A stretch of 30,226 nt of DNA from REEB85 sp018971455 (GTDB lineage Bacteria > Pseudomonadota > Alphaproteobacteria > Acetobacterales > Acetobacteraceae): contig JAGWNT010000044.1 in the NCBI GenBank assembly GCA_028871195.1, forward strand, positions 1 through 30,226, in the 5' to 3' direction. The notes under the pieces are model-generated. The model was not told the origin of the DNA. It did no database searches and saw nothing but the letters and a program-made list of their open reading frames with translations. The first letter of the stretch is position 1; each line of letters starts with the position of its first letter. The translations under genes were made by a program, and so were the position numbers. Below are positions 23,965 through 30,226 of this stretch, one piece after another.

Positions 23965-25317
23965 TCAGCCGAGGCGCTCGCCGTGGAGCACCACGTCCAG
24001 ACCCTCGCGCTCCTCCTCCTCGGTGACACGCAGGCCGATGATGGCGTCGATGATCTTGAGCAGCACGTAGCTGATCACGCCGGACCAGATCAGCGTCGTG
24101 CACACCGCGACCACCTGCGCCTCGAACTGCGGCAGGCCGCCGATATTGGTGCCCAGCGGCGCGTCCTTGGTGGCGGTGAAGGGGCCGTAGGCGAACACGC
24201 CGGTGAGCAGGGCGCCGACGATGCCGCCGACGCCGTGCACGCCGAACGTGTCCAGGCTGTCGTCATAGCCCAGCATGTGCTTGAGGCTGGTGGCCGACCA
24301 GAAGCAGATCACGCCGGCGGCGATGCCGATGATCAGGGCCGGGCCGGGCAGCACGAAGCCGCTGGCCGGGGTGATGGCGACGAGGCCGGCGACGGCGCCG
24401 GAGATCACGCCGAGCACGCTCGGCTTGCCCTTGGCGATCCACTCGGCGAACATCCACGCCAGCGCCGCCGCGGCCGTGGCCACCTGGGTCGCCACCATGG
24501 CCATGCCGGCGCGGCCGTTGGAGCCGACCGCGGAGCCGGCGTTGAAGCCGAACCAGCCCACCCACAGCAGCGAGGCGCCGATGACGGCGAGCGAGAGATT
24601 GTACGGCGCCATGTTGTCCTGGCCGTAGCCGACGCGCTTGCCCATCACCAGGCAGCACACCAGGCCGGCGATGCCGGCGTTGATGTGCACCACCGTGCCG
24701 CCGGCGAAATCCGCGGCACCCGGCAGGCCGAACACGCCGGCGCCGAGCCAGCCGGTCGGCGCCCACACCCAATGCGCGATCGGCGAATAGACCAGGATGG
24801 ACCAGCCGACCATGAACACGATCATCGCCGAGAACTTCATGCGGTCGGCGAAGGCGCCGGCGATGAGGCCCGGGGTGATGATGGCGAAGGTCATCTGGAA
24901 CATCATGAAGACGCTCTCGGGGATGGTCTGCGGCACACCGCCCTTGCCACCGAGCAGGAAGCCGAGATTCCAATCCGTGCCGAAGCCGTTCAGCATGACG
25001 CGGCTGAGGTCGCCGATATAGGCGTTGCCGGCGGTGAAGGCGAGGCTGTAGCCGAGCACCATCCACACCACGGTGACCAGGCAGGTGATGACGAAGGACT
25101 GCATCATGGTGGCGAGCACGTTCTTCTTGCGCACCATGCCGGCATAGAAGAGCGCCAGGCCCGGCACCGTCATCATCAGCACCAGGGCGGTGCTGGTCAG
25201 CATCCATGCCGTGTCGCCGGTATCGGCGGTGGGCAGCTTGGCGTCGGCCGCCCAGGCGGGGGCGGCGAGCAGAAGGGGAGCCAGCGCCAGGGCGCCGCGC
25301 TGCAGGGTCTTCTTCAT
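23965..25317 (-). CDS. amtB: ammonium transporter AmtB
   Basis: 450 aa from the ATG at 25317 (AAGGAA upstream). A GTG at 25347 overlaps the glnK stop but would put ten charged residues in front of a clean signal peptide, so the ATG is preferred. The signal peptide (MKK, Leu/Ala core, AWA) ends near residue 23-24, followed by about eleven membrane helices. The twin-His pore residues are His211 in VVHINAGIAG and His361 in FGVHGVGG. It conducts ammonium across the inner membrane and is blocked by GlnK, which is encoded just upstream. A C-terminal acidic tail (EEEEREGLD) contains the GlnK-contact region. Confidence 0.97.
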   Translation of the reverse strand: MKKTLQRGALALAPLLLAAPAWAADAKLPTADTGDTAWMLTSTALVLMMTVPGLALFYAGMVRKKNVLATMMQSFVITCLVTVVWMVLGYSLAFTAGNAYIGDLSRVMLNGFGTDWNLGFLLGGKGGVPQTIPESVFMMFQMTFAIITPGLIAGAFADRMKFSAMIVFMVGWSILVYSPIAHWVWAPTGWLGAGVFGLPGAADFAGGTVVHINAGIAGLVCCLVMGKRVGYGQDNMAPYNLSLAVIGASLLWVGWFGFNAGSAVGSNGRAGMAMVATQVATAAAALAWMFAEWIAKGKPSVLGVISGAVAGLVAITPASGFVLPGPALIIGIAAGVICFWSATSLKHMLGYDDSLDTFGVHGVGGIVGALLTGVFAYGPFTATKDAPLGTNIGGLPQFEAQVVAVCTTLIWSGVISYVLLKIIDAIIGLRVTEEEEREGLDVVLHGERLG

Positions 25318-25343
25318 CGTCGAGGGTTCCTTGACCGCGAGTC

Positions 25344-25682
25344 TCACAGGGCTTCTCCGTCCATCTCGCCGGTGCGGATCCGCACCGCGCGTTCGAGATC
25401 GACCACGAAGATCTTGCCGTCACCGATCTTGCCGGTATGTGCGGCCTTCATGATGGCTTCGACCACCTGCTCGGCGAGATCGGAGGCGACGGCCACCTCG
25501 ATCTTGACCTTCGGCAGGAAGTTCACGTGATATTCCGCCCCGCGATAGATCTCGGTCTGTCCCTTCTGGCGGCCGAACCCTTTCACCTCCGAGACGGTGA
25601 GCCCCTGGACGCCGAGCGGCGTCAGGGCCTCGCGCACGTCGTCGAGCTTGAAAGGTTTGATGATGGCCATGATCAGCTTCAT
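25344..25682 (-). CDS. glnK: nitrogen regulatory PII protein GlnK
   Basis: 112 aa, the usual PII length. The ATG at 25682 gives the canonical MKLIMAIIKPFKLDDV start; longer frames are not PII-like. Tyr51, the uridylylation site, sits in the T loop EIYRGAEY, and the ATP/2-oxoglutarate-binding segments GDGKIFV and VRIRTGE are present. GlnK senses 2-oxoglutarate and glutamine through GlnD-catalysed uridylylation and gates AmtB. It is 26 bp upstream of amtB, the widespread glnK-amtB arrangement. GGGGAG upstream is a rather distant ribosome site. Confidence 0.97.
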   Translation of the reverse strand: MKLIMAIIKPFKLDDVREALTPLGVQGLTVSEVKGFGRQKGQTEIYRGAEYHVNFLPKVKIEVAVASDLAEQVVEAIMKAAHTGKIGDGKIFVVDLERAVRIRTGEMDGEAL

Positions 25683-25784
25683 GTCGCAGCACTGCTCCCC
25701 GGTTGCTCTTTCATCCTCGGCGCACCGCGCCCGGGCTCTGCACGGCAGATTTCCGGGCGCGGTGGGCCACTCGGGACTTTCCCT

Positions 25785-25800
25785 ATCAAGAACCGTGCCG
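25785..25800 (-). promoter_or_regulatory. candidate sigma-54 promoter of glnK-amtB
   Basis: On the minus strand the sequence reads CGGCACGGTTCTTGAT. Against the sigma-54 consensus TGGCACG-N4-TTGC-W it matches the -24 element except the first base and the -12 element except TTGA for TTGC, with correct spacing. It lies about 100 bp before the glnK ATG. The -12 change is at a normally conserved base, so confidence is limited. Confidence 0.4.
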
Positions 25801-25853
25801 CGCGGCCGATGAGGCGGCGCGGCCGGGGCGGGGCGTGGCAACGCAGCGATTCC

Positions 25854-25868
25854 GCACAAAAAAAGGGC
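25854..25868. promoter_or_regulatory. candidate NtrC site upstream of glnK
   Basis: GCAC (25854-25857), seven A residues, GGGC (25865-25868). NtrC sites follow GCAC-N7-GTGC, so this differs by one base. It lies roughly 85-90 bp upstream of the predicted glnK start point, a normal enhancer distance. The stretch between glnK and the hydroxylase gene (25683-25962) otherwise holds no gene. Confidence 0.3.
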
Positions 25869-25962
25869 ATGCCGTGATGGTTCCGATGCGAATCCTGTCC
25901 GATCGGGCTGCCTAAAATTCAGGCGCATTGTCGGGCCGGCGCGGAGCGGGCATGAAGGCGGC

Positions 25963-27177
25963 ATGACGCACGAGGTGGATGTCTGCGTGGTGGGGGCCGG
26001 GCCGGTCGGCGGGGCGCTCGCCTGCGTGCTGGCCGGGGCCGGCGTGTCGGTGGCGGTGATCGACCGCGCCGCCCTGCCGCCGATGGAGCACCCCGATTTC
26101 GATGGCCGGGCCTATGCCATCGCCGCCGGCTCGCGCCGCGTGCTGGAGCAGGCCGGGTTGTGGGACCGGCTGCCGTTTCCGCCCGGGCCGATCCGCGACA
26201 TCCGCGTGACCGACGGCAAGCTCGGCCGTCCCGCCTCCCGGCTGTTCCTGCATTTCGATGTGCGCGAGGCGGGCGGGAGCGACGCCGAAGACGAGGCGTT
26301 CGGCTGGATGGTCGAGGCGCGCAGCCTGCGCATGGCGCTCAATGCCCGCCTCGCGGCCCTGCCGGGGCTGGCGGTCCATGCGCCGGCCGAGGCGCGGGTG
26401 GAGCGCGAGGCGGAGGGGGCGGTGGTGCAAATCGCCGGCGGCGCGCGCTTTCGCGCGCGGCTGGTGGTGGCGGCGGAGGGGCGGCGCAGCGCGCTGCGCG
26501 AGGCCGCCGGCATCCGTGTCACCCATCTGCCCTACGGGCAGACCGGCATCGTCTGCGCCATCGGGCACGAGCGCCCGCACCATGAGACGGCGCTGGAGCA
26601 TTTCCTGCCGGCGGGCCCGTTCGCGCAGCTGCCGATGGCGCCGACCGATGGGGCGGCGCATGTGTCGGCCATCGTGTGGACCGAGCGCACGGCGCAGGCA
26701 GCGCGCATCCTGGCGCTGGACGACGCCAGTTTCACGCGCGAGCTGGCGCGCCGGCTGGGCGACCATCTGGGTGCGGTGCGCCTGCTCGGCCGGCGCTGGA
26801 GCTACCCGCTGGCGGCCATGCTGGTGCATCGCTACACGGCGCCCCGGCTGGCGGTGATCGGCGATGCCGCGCACGGCGTGCACCCGATCGCAGGCCAGGG
26901 GCTCAATCTTGGCTTCCTCGATGTCGGCGTGCTCGGCGCGCTGGTGATCGAGGCGGTGCGGGACGGCGCCGACCCCGGCAGCCCCGCCCTGCTGGCGCGC
27001 TACCAGGCGGCGCGGCGGCCGGCCAATCTGCTCATGCTGGCGGCGACGGACGGGCTCGACCGGCTGTTCAGCACCGACAACCCCGTGCTGCGGCTGGCGC
27101 GGGACATCGGCATCGCCGGCGTGCACCGCATCGGCCCGCTGAAGCGGCTGTTCATGCGCCAGGCGATGGGGATCTAG
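25963..27177 (+). CDS. UbiH/UbiF/VisC-family FAD monooxygenase
   Basis: 404 aa, ATG at 25963 with GAAGGCG upstream. The FAD-dependent aromatic hydroxylase plan is clear: dinucleotide loop GAGPVGG at 11-17, the second FAD/NADPH motif VVAAEGRRSALR (Glu where DG is usual) near residue 170, and GDAAHGVHPIAGQGLNLG near 305. These enzymes hydroxylate the ubiquinone ring at one of three positions. Which carbon (UbiH, UbiF, UbiI, UbiL or UbiM type) cannot be told from sequence alone. It acts at the inner face of the cytoplasmic membrane. Its stop shares CTAG with the convergent methyltransferase stop. Confidence 0.92.
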   Translation: MTHEVDVCVVGAGPVGGALACVLAGAGVSVAVIDRAALPPMEHPDFDGRAYAIAAGSRRVLEQAGLWDRLPFPPGPIRDIRVTDGKLGRPASRLFLHFDVREAGGSDAEDEAFGWMVEARSLRMALNARLAALPGLAVHAPAEARVEREAEGAVVQIAGGARFRARLVVAAEGRRSALREAAGIRVTHLPYGQTGIVCAIGHERPHHETALEHFLPAGPFAQLPMAPTDGAAHVSAIVWTERTAQAARILALDDASFTRELARRLGDHLGAVRLLGRRWSYPLAAMLVHRYTAPRLAVIGDAAHGVHPIAGQGLNLGFLDVGVLGALVIEAVRDGADPGSPALLARYQAARRPANLLMLAATDGLDRLFSTDNPVLRLARDIGIAGVHRIGPLKRLFMRQAMGI

Positions 27178-27884
27178 GCCGCCTCCGCCAGCACCAGCCG
27201 GCGGCGCGGCTGGCGCCGGGTGGGAACCGCGCCGTAGAGATCCTTGGTCGCCTCGGTGATGGTGACGCCGGCCAGGCGCGGGGCCAGGCGGCGGCCGGTG
27301 CGTTCCCACAGATGGGCGCCGCGCAGCACCAGGCGCAGGCGCGAGGGCGGCACGTAGAGCGCCGTCTCGCGGCGTTCGACACGGAACAGGCTGGCGGCGA
27401 GCAGGCGGCCGACCTGACCGGGGGAGTAGGGCTGGCCCTGGCCGAAGGGGGTGGCCTCGATATGCGCCCACAGGCCGCGCCGGTTGGGCACCACCACCAG
27501 CAGCCGCCCGTCATCCTTGAGCACCCGCCAGACCTCGCGCAGCATGCGCCGCGCGTTGTCGGCGGCCTCCAGCCCGTGCACCAGGAGCACGCGGTCGAAG
27601 CACAGATCGGGGAAAGGCAGCGCATCCTCCTCCGCCGTGCAGGACAGGCCGGGCGCGCCCTTCGGCCAGCGCGCGGCACCGATCTGCGCCGGCGTGACGG
27701 CGATGCAGCGCGCCGCCTGCTCGCGCCACAGGCGCAGGTAGGGGGCGGGGTAGCCGAGCCCGAGCAGCGACTGGCCGTGCAACGAGGGCCAGATGCCGAG
27801 CAGGCGCTGGCGCAGCAGGTGGGCCGCGACCGCTCCCTGCCGCGTGCCGTAGAACTCCCCCGCCGCATGGGTGTCGGTCGCCAT
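27174..27884 (-). CDS. class I SAM-dependent methyltransferase
   Basis: 236 aa from the ATG at 27884; upstream in-frame starts run into gloB. Motif I is weak (LLGLGYPAPYLRLW, with one Gly of GxGxG replaced), but the post-I acidic position, EEDALPFPDLCFDRVLLVHGLE and LKDDGRLLVVVPNRRG fit a Rossmann methyltransferase. The C-terminal region is Arg-rich. This gene next to and divergent from gloB is a familiar alphaproteobacterial arrangement. The methyl acceptor is unknown. The last 3 bp overlap the opposite-strand hydroxylase stop. Confidence 0.85.
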   Translation of the reverse strand: MATDTHAAGEFYGTRQGAVAAHLLRQRLLGIWPSLHGQSLLGLGYPAPYLRLWREQAARCIAVTPAQIGAARWPKGAPGLSCTAEEDALPFPDLCFDRVLLVHGLEAADNARRMLREVWRVLKDDGRLLVVVPNRRGLWAHIEATPFGQGQPYSPGQVGRLLAASLFRVERRETALYVPPSRLRLVLRGAHLWERTGRRLAPRLAGVTITEATKDLYGAVPTRRQPRRRLVLAEAA

Positions 27885-27900
27885 GGCCCGACATATAGCA

Positions 27901-27916
27901 TGCGCCGTCTGGCGCA
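27901..27916. promoter_or_regulatory. palindrome between methyltransferase and gloB genes
   Basis: TGCGCC-GTCT-GGCGCA, a perfect 6-bp inverted repeat, inside the 90-bp divergent gap. A -10-like CTATAT lies on the minus strand at 27892-27897, very near the methyltransferase ATG, which would make its leader extremely short. An operator or hairpin is possible; neither can be confirmed by eye. Confidence 0.35.
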
Positions 27917-27974
27917 CACCCGATCGCCGACCGGCCCCGTTTGCGGGAGGCCCCGGGATGGGACATGCTGCGCC

Positions 27975-28697
27975 ATGATCACCGCGCAACCCGTTGCCAT
28001 CCTGTCCGACAACTATGCTTGGCTGCTGCGCTGCACGGCGAGCGGGGCGACCGCCATCGTCGATCCGGCGGAGCCGGCGCCGGTGGCCGCCGCCATCGAC
28101 GCGGCGGGCGGGCGGCTCGATCTCATCCTGCTCACCCACCATCATGGCGACCACATCGCCGGCACGGATGAGATCCGCGCGCGCTACGGCGCCAAGGTCG
28201 TCGGCGCGGCGGCCGACGCGCACCGGCTGCCGAAGCTCGACCAGGCGGTGGCCGAGGGCGACTCCGTGGCGCTGGGCGCGGCCCGCGCGCAGGTGCTGGA
28301 GACGCCCGGACATACGCGCGGGCATATCTCCTTCTACTTTCCGGATGGCGGCGTGCTGCTCTGCGGCGACACGCTGTTCAGCCTCGGCTGCGGGCGGCTG
28401 CTCGAGGGCACGGCGGCGGAGATGTTTGCCAGCCTGAGCAAATTCGCCGCCCTCCCGCCCGACACGCTGGTCTGCTGCGGGCACGAATACACCGAGAGCA
28501 ACGCCCGTTTCGCGCGCCACGCCGATCCCGCCAACGAGGCTCTCACCGCCTATGCGGCGCAGGTCTCGGCCTGGCGGGCGGCCGGGCGGCCGAGCCTGCC
28601 GAGCCGGCTCGCCGACGAGCTGGCCGCCAATCCCTTCCTGCGCGCGCCCGACGTCGCGACGCTTGCCGATCTGCGGGCGCGCAAGGACAAGTTCTGA
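27975..28697 (+). CDS. gloB: hydroxyacylglutathione hydrolase (glyoxalase II)
   Basis: 240 aa from the ATG at 27975; the frame is open far upstream into the hydroxylase gene but the family N-terminus begins here. The metallo-beta-lactamase signature THHHGDH is at 54-60, followed by PGHTRGHISF, CGDTLFSLGCGR with the bridging Asp, and CGHEYTESNARF. The C-terminal NPFLRA segment of GloB, which binds glutathione thioesters, is present. It hydrolyses S-lactoylglutathione to D-lactate and glutathione in methylglyoxal detoxification. Followed 38 bp later by a glutathione S-transferase gene. Confidence 0.96.
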   Translation: MITAQPVAILSDNYAWLLRCTASGATAIVDPAEPAPVAAAIDAAGGRLDLILLTHHHGDHIAGTDEIRARYGAKVVGAAADAHRLPKLDQAVAEGDSVALGAARAQVLETPGHTRGHISFYFPDGGVLLCGDTLFSLGCGRLLEGTAAEMFASLSKFAALPPDTLVCCGHEYTESNARFARHADPANEALTAYAAQVSAWRAAGRPSLPSRLADELAANPFLRAPDVATLADLRARKDKF

Positions 28698-28735
28698 GAC
28701 GAACGCCGAGACCCTGGAGCCGAGGAGCCAACGCC

Positions 28736-29338
28736 GTGAAGCTGTATTACTCGCCGGCCAGCCCTTTCGTGCGCAAGGTCATGGCCTGCGCCATCACCCG
28801 CGGCATCGCGGAGCAGATCAAGCTGCTGCCGACCAACCCGCAGCTCTCCGAGCCTGCCTTCGTCGCGGATAATCCTCTGTCGAAAGTGCCGTGCCTGGTG
28901 ACCTCGGACGGCACGGCGCTGTTCGACAGCCCGGTGATCTGCGAGTACCTCGACAGCCTCGATGGCGGCCTGCCGATGTTCCCGCGCAGCGGCTGGGCGC
29001 GGTGGCGGGCGCTCAAGCAGCAGGCGATCAGCGACGGCATCCTCGATGCGGCGGTGGGCCGGCGGGGCGAGCTGGCCAAGCCGAAGGAAGCTGGCCGCGA
29101 CGCCTGGATGGCCCGCCAAGTCGCCGCCATCCAGCGCGCGCTCGACGCGCTGGAGGCCGATCTGCCGCACCAGAGCGTCGATATCGGCACCATCAGCATC
29201 GCCTGCGCGCTGGGATATCTCGATTTCCGCTATCCCGGCGAGCCATGGCGCGAGACCCGGCCGGGCCTGGCCGCGTGGTTCGCCACCTTCGCCACCACCC
29301 CGGGCATTGCCGGCACGATGCCGACGAACCCGACCTAG
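28736..29338 (+). CDS. glutathione S-transferase family protein
   Basis: 200 aa from a GTG at 28736 with GAGGAG about 9 nt upstream. N-terminal thioredoxin-like domain: KLYYSPASPFVRKV, with Ser as candidate catalytic residue, KVPCLV with the cis-Pro, and FDSPVICEYLD that binds the gamma-glutamyl part of glutathione. The C-terminal all-alpha domain includes VDIGTISIACALGYLDFR, the N-capping segment. Neighbouring gloB makes a glutathione-linked detoxification pair likely; the substrate is unknown. Confidence 0.93.
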   Translation: MKLYYSPASPFVRKVMACAITRGIAEQIKLLPTNPQLSEPAFVADNPLSKVPCLVTSDGTALFDSPVICEYLDSLDGGLPMFPRSGWARWRALKQQAISDGILDAAVGRRGELAKPKEAGRDAWMARQVAAIQRALDALEADLPHQSVDIGTISIACALGYLDFRYPGEPWRETRPGLAAWFATFATTPGIAGTMPTNPT

Positions 29339-29362
29339 GGATCGGTGGCCCGGCCGGCTTGC

Positions 29363-29402
29363 GGGAACGCGGGGCGCGGGCGGGCGACGGGTGGGCGTGG
29401 GG
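29363..29402 (+). other. G-tract cluster upstream of ftsK
   Basis: Seven runs of three or more G (29363-65, 29371-74, 29378-80, 29382-84, 29389-91, 29393-95, 29399-402) separated by 1-5 nt, apt to fold as a G-quadruplex on the plus strand. It lies in the 153-bp gap between the transferase gene and ftsK. Base composition here is GC-rich generally, so chance is a real alternative. Confidence 0.5.
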
Positions 29403-29414
29403 CGGAGAGAAAGC

Positions 29415-29465
29415 TGTTCGCCCGGTCAGGTGTTTATGGGATAGTGTTCGCCCGTAACCTGAACA
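29415..29465. promoter_or_regulatory. repeat cluster in the ftsK upstream region
   Basis: Direct repeat TGTTCGCCCG at 29415-29424 and 29445-29454 (30-bp step). The second copy begins an inverted repeat TGTTC (29445-29449) / GAACA (29461-29465), and TCAGGT (29426-29431) pairs with ACCTGA (29457-29462). The region is less GC-rich than its surroundings (TTTATGGGATAG between copies), as expected of a promoter. It probably controls ftsK. Confidence 0.45.
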
Positions 29466-29491
29466 GACCCCGAAACCCGGAGACCTTGCCG

Positions 29492-30226
29492 ATGGCGGCA
29501 GCCACGCCCACCAGCCGTGCCGCACCTGCTCGTGCCGCCGCCCGCGTCAGCCAGGGCCGCGCGCCGCAGGCGCGGGCCGCCCTGCCGGCGAGCCGCCGGG
29601 CGCCGGCAGGCCGCCTCGCCTCGCCGGAGCTGCGCTCGCTCATGCAGCGCCGGCTGGAGGAGCTTGGCGCGGTCGCGCTGGCGCTGCTGGGGGGGGCGCT
29701 GCTGGTGGCGCTGGCCAGCTACCATTCGGCCGATCCCTCGCTCGACACCGCCACCGCCGGCGGGGCGGCCAACTGGCTCGGCCGGCCGGGCGCGCTGGTT
29801 GCCGATCTCCTGCTGCAGGGCTTCGGCATCGCCGCGCTGCTGCCGGTGCTGGCGCTGCTCGCCTGGGCGTGGCGAATCGGCGCCCATCGCGGCCTGGGCA
29901 GCGCCTCGCTGCGCGCCGCGGCCCTGCTTGCCGGCACGCCGGCCCTGGCCGCGGTGCTGGCCGGGCTGCCCGGCCCGCACGGGCAGGTGATCGCCTGGCC
30001 GGTCGCCGGCGGGTTGGGCGGTGCGGCCGGGCGGGTGCTCGGGGGCGCGCTGCTCGGTGCCGGGCACGCGATGCTCGGCCGCGGCGGGGCGGTGGGGATG
30101 TGGGTGCTGGCGGCCGCATTGGCGGCGATGCTGGTGCCGCTGGCGCTCGGGCTGAGCCGCGCGGAATGGCGCGCCGCCGGCCGCGCGGCCCGCGTTTCGG
30201 TGGGCCACGGGCGCAACGCCGCCGGC
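29492..30226 (+). CDS. ftsK: FtsK DNA translocase, N-terminal part (cut by window end)
   Basis: ATG at 29492, then 245 codons open to the window edge with no stop. An Arg/Ala-rich cytoplasmic leader (residues 1-58) is followed by four hydrophobic segments at roughly 59-77, 101-127, 141-160 and 200-221, matching the four-helix FtsK N-terminal domain; ASYHSADPSLD between helices 1 and 2 is typical. The gamma and motor domains lie beyond the window. FtsK anchors at the division septum and pumps DNA to resolve chromosome dimers. No clear Shine-Dalgarno is seen beyond GGAGA at 29479-29483. Confidence 0.88.
   Translation, partial: MAAATPTSRAAPARAAARVSQGRAPQARAALPASRRAPAGRLASPELRSLMQRRLEELGAVALALLGGALLVALASYHSADPSLDTATAGGAANWLGRPGALVADLLLQGFGIAALLPVLALLAWAWRIGAHRGLGSASLRAAALLAGTPALAAVLAGLPGPHGQVIAWPVAGGLGGAAGRVLGGALLGAGHAMLGRGGAVGMWVLAAALAAMLVPLALGLSRAEWRAAGRAARVSVGHGRNAAG

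Noticed and set aside
23983..25530. 515-codon plus-strand open frame over amtB-glnK
   Set aside because: Opposite AmtB and GlnK, which have complete family motifs; composition (Ala, Gly, His, Glu, Asp) is that of a shadow frame.
25836..25850. Sigma-54-like TGGCAACGC on the plus strand ahead of the UbiH-type gene
   Set aside because: The -12 GC is missing at the required spacing, so it was not called.
29415..29465. LexA (SOS) box upstream of ftsK
   Set aside because: The alphaproteobacterial pattern GTTC-N7-GTTC is absent; the visible element is TGTTC-N11-GAACA, which does not match.
1..30226. CRISPR array, tRNA/rRNA, IS ends, phage or toxin-antitoxin genes
   Set aside because: No repeat-spacer pattern, cloverleaf-like sequence, transposase or integrase reading was seen; gaps are short and genes are chromosomal metabolic types.

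Overview
The window is a gene-dense, very GC-rich chromosomal segment with strong GC3 bias, many GTG/TTG starts and many 4-bp stop/start overlaps. The gene set (hopanoid side-chain genes beside dxs, PhaR and a short class III-like PHA synthase, GlnK-AmtB, a UbiH-type hydroxylase, a methyltransferase/gloB pair, FtsK) fits an alphaproteobacterium of the Rhodospirillales, probably Acetobacteraceae. That placement is inferred from gene content and composition only. I see no tRNA, rRNA, IS element, phage gene or CRISPR array.

Region 1 (1-7348, + strand) is the distal part of a hopanoid operon: dxs, hpnM, hpnI, hpnJ, hpnK, then a CapA-type metallophosphatase gene. Dxs feeds isoprenoid precursor supply. 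HpnI, HpnK and HpnJ act on bacteriohopanetetrol to build the glucosamine/cyclitol-ether head group. HpnM is a periplasmic MlaC-like protein. Most junctions are 4-bp overlaps, including hpnK/capA. A hairpin at 7414-7439 closes the unit.

Region 2 (7444-17771) is a divergent pair of operons that looks like an undescribed catabolic locus. The minus-strand arm, read from 11684 down to 7444, encodes a 272-aa protein made of two tandem copies of an unknown domain, a DOPA 4,5-dioxygenase-like protein, two complementary acyl-CoA dehydrogenase subunits and a crotonase. The plus-strand arm encodes E1 alpha and beta of a 2-oxoacid dehydrogenase (no E2 or E3 here), an acetolactate-synthase-like ThDP enzyme, an SDR, a short 6-phosphogluconate dehydrogenase and gluconokinase. 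The substrate is unknown.

Region 3 (17779-23900) is a polyhydroxyalkanoate locus. A MetX-like alpha/beta hydrolase gene and phaR lie on the minus strand. Divergent from them are a small PhaE/phasin-like gene, a short phaC that overlaps it by 182 nt in another frame, phaA, phaB and a DMT exporter gene. The phaC overlap appears to be dual-coding.

Region 4 (23912-30226) is housekeeping: glnK-amtB on the minus strand with a good intrinsic terminator and a candidate sigma-54/NtrC promoter; a UbiH-family hydroxylase convergent with a methyltransferase through a shared CTAG stop; gloB; a glutathione S-transferase; and the N-terminal membrane part of FtsK, cut by the window edge. No gene-free stretch exceeds 300 bases. 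The longest is about 280 bp, between glnK and the hydroxylase gene.
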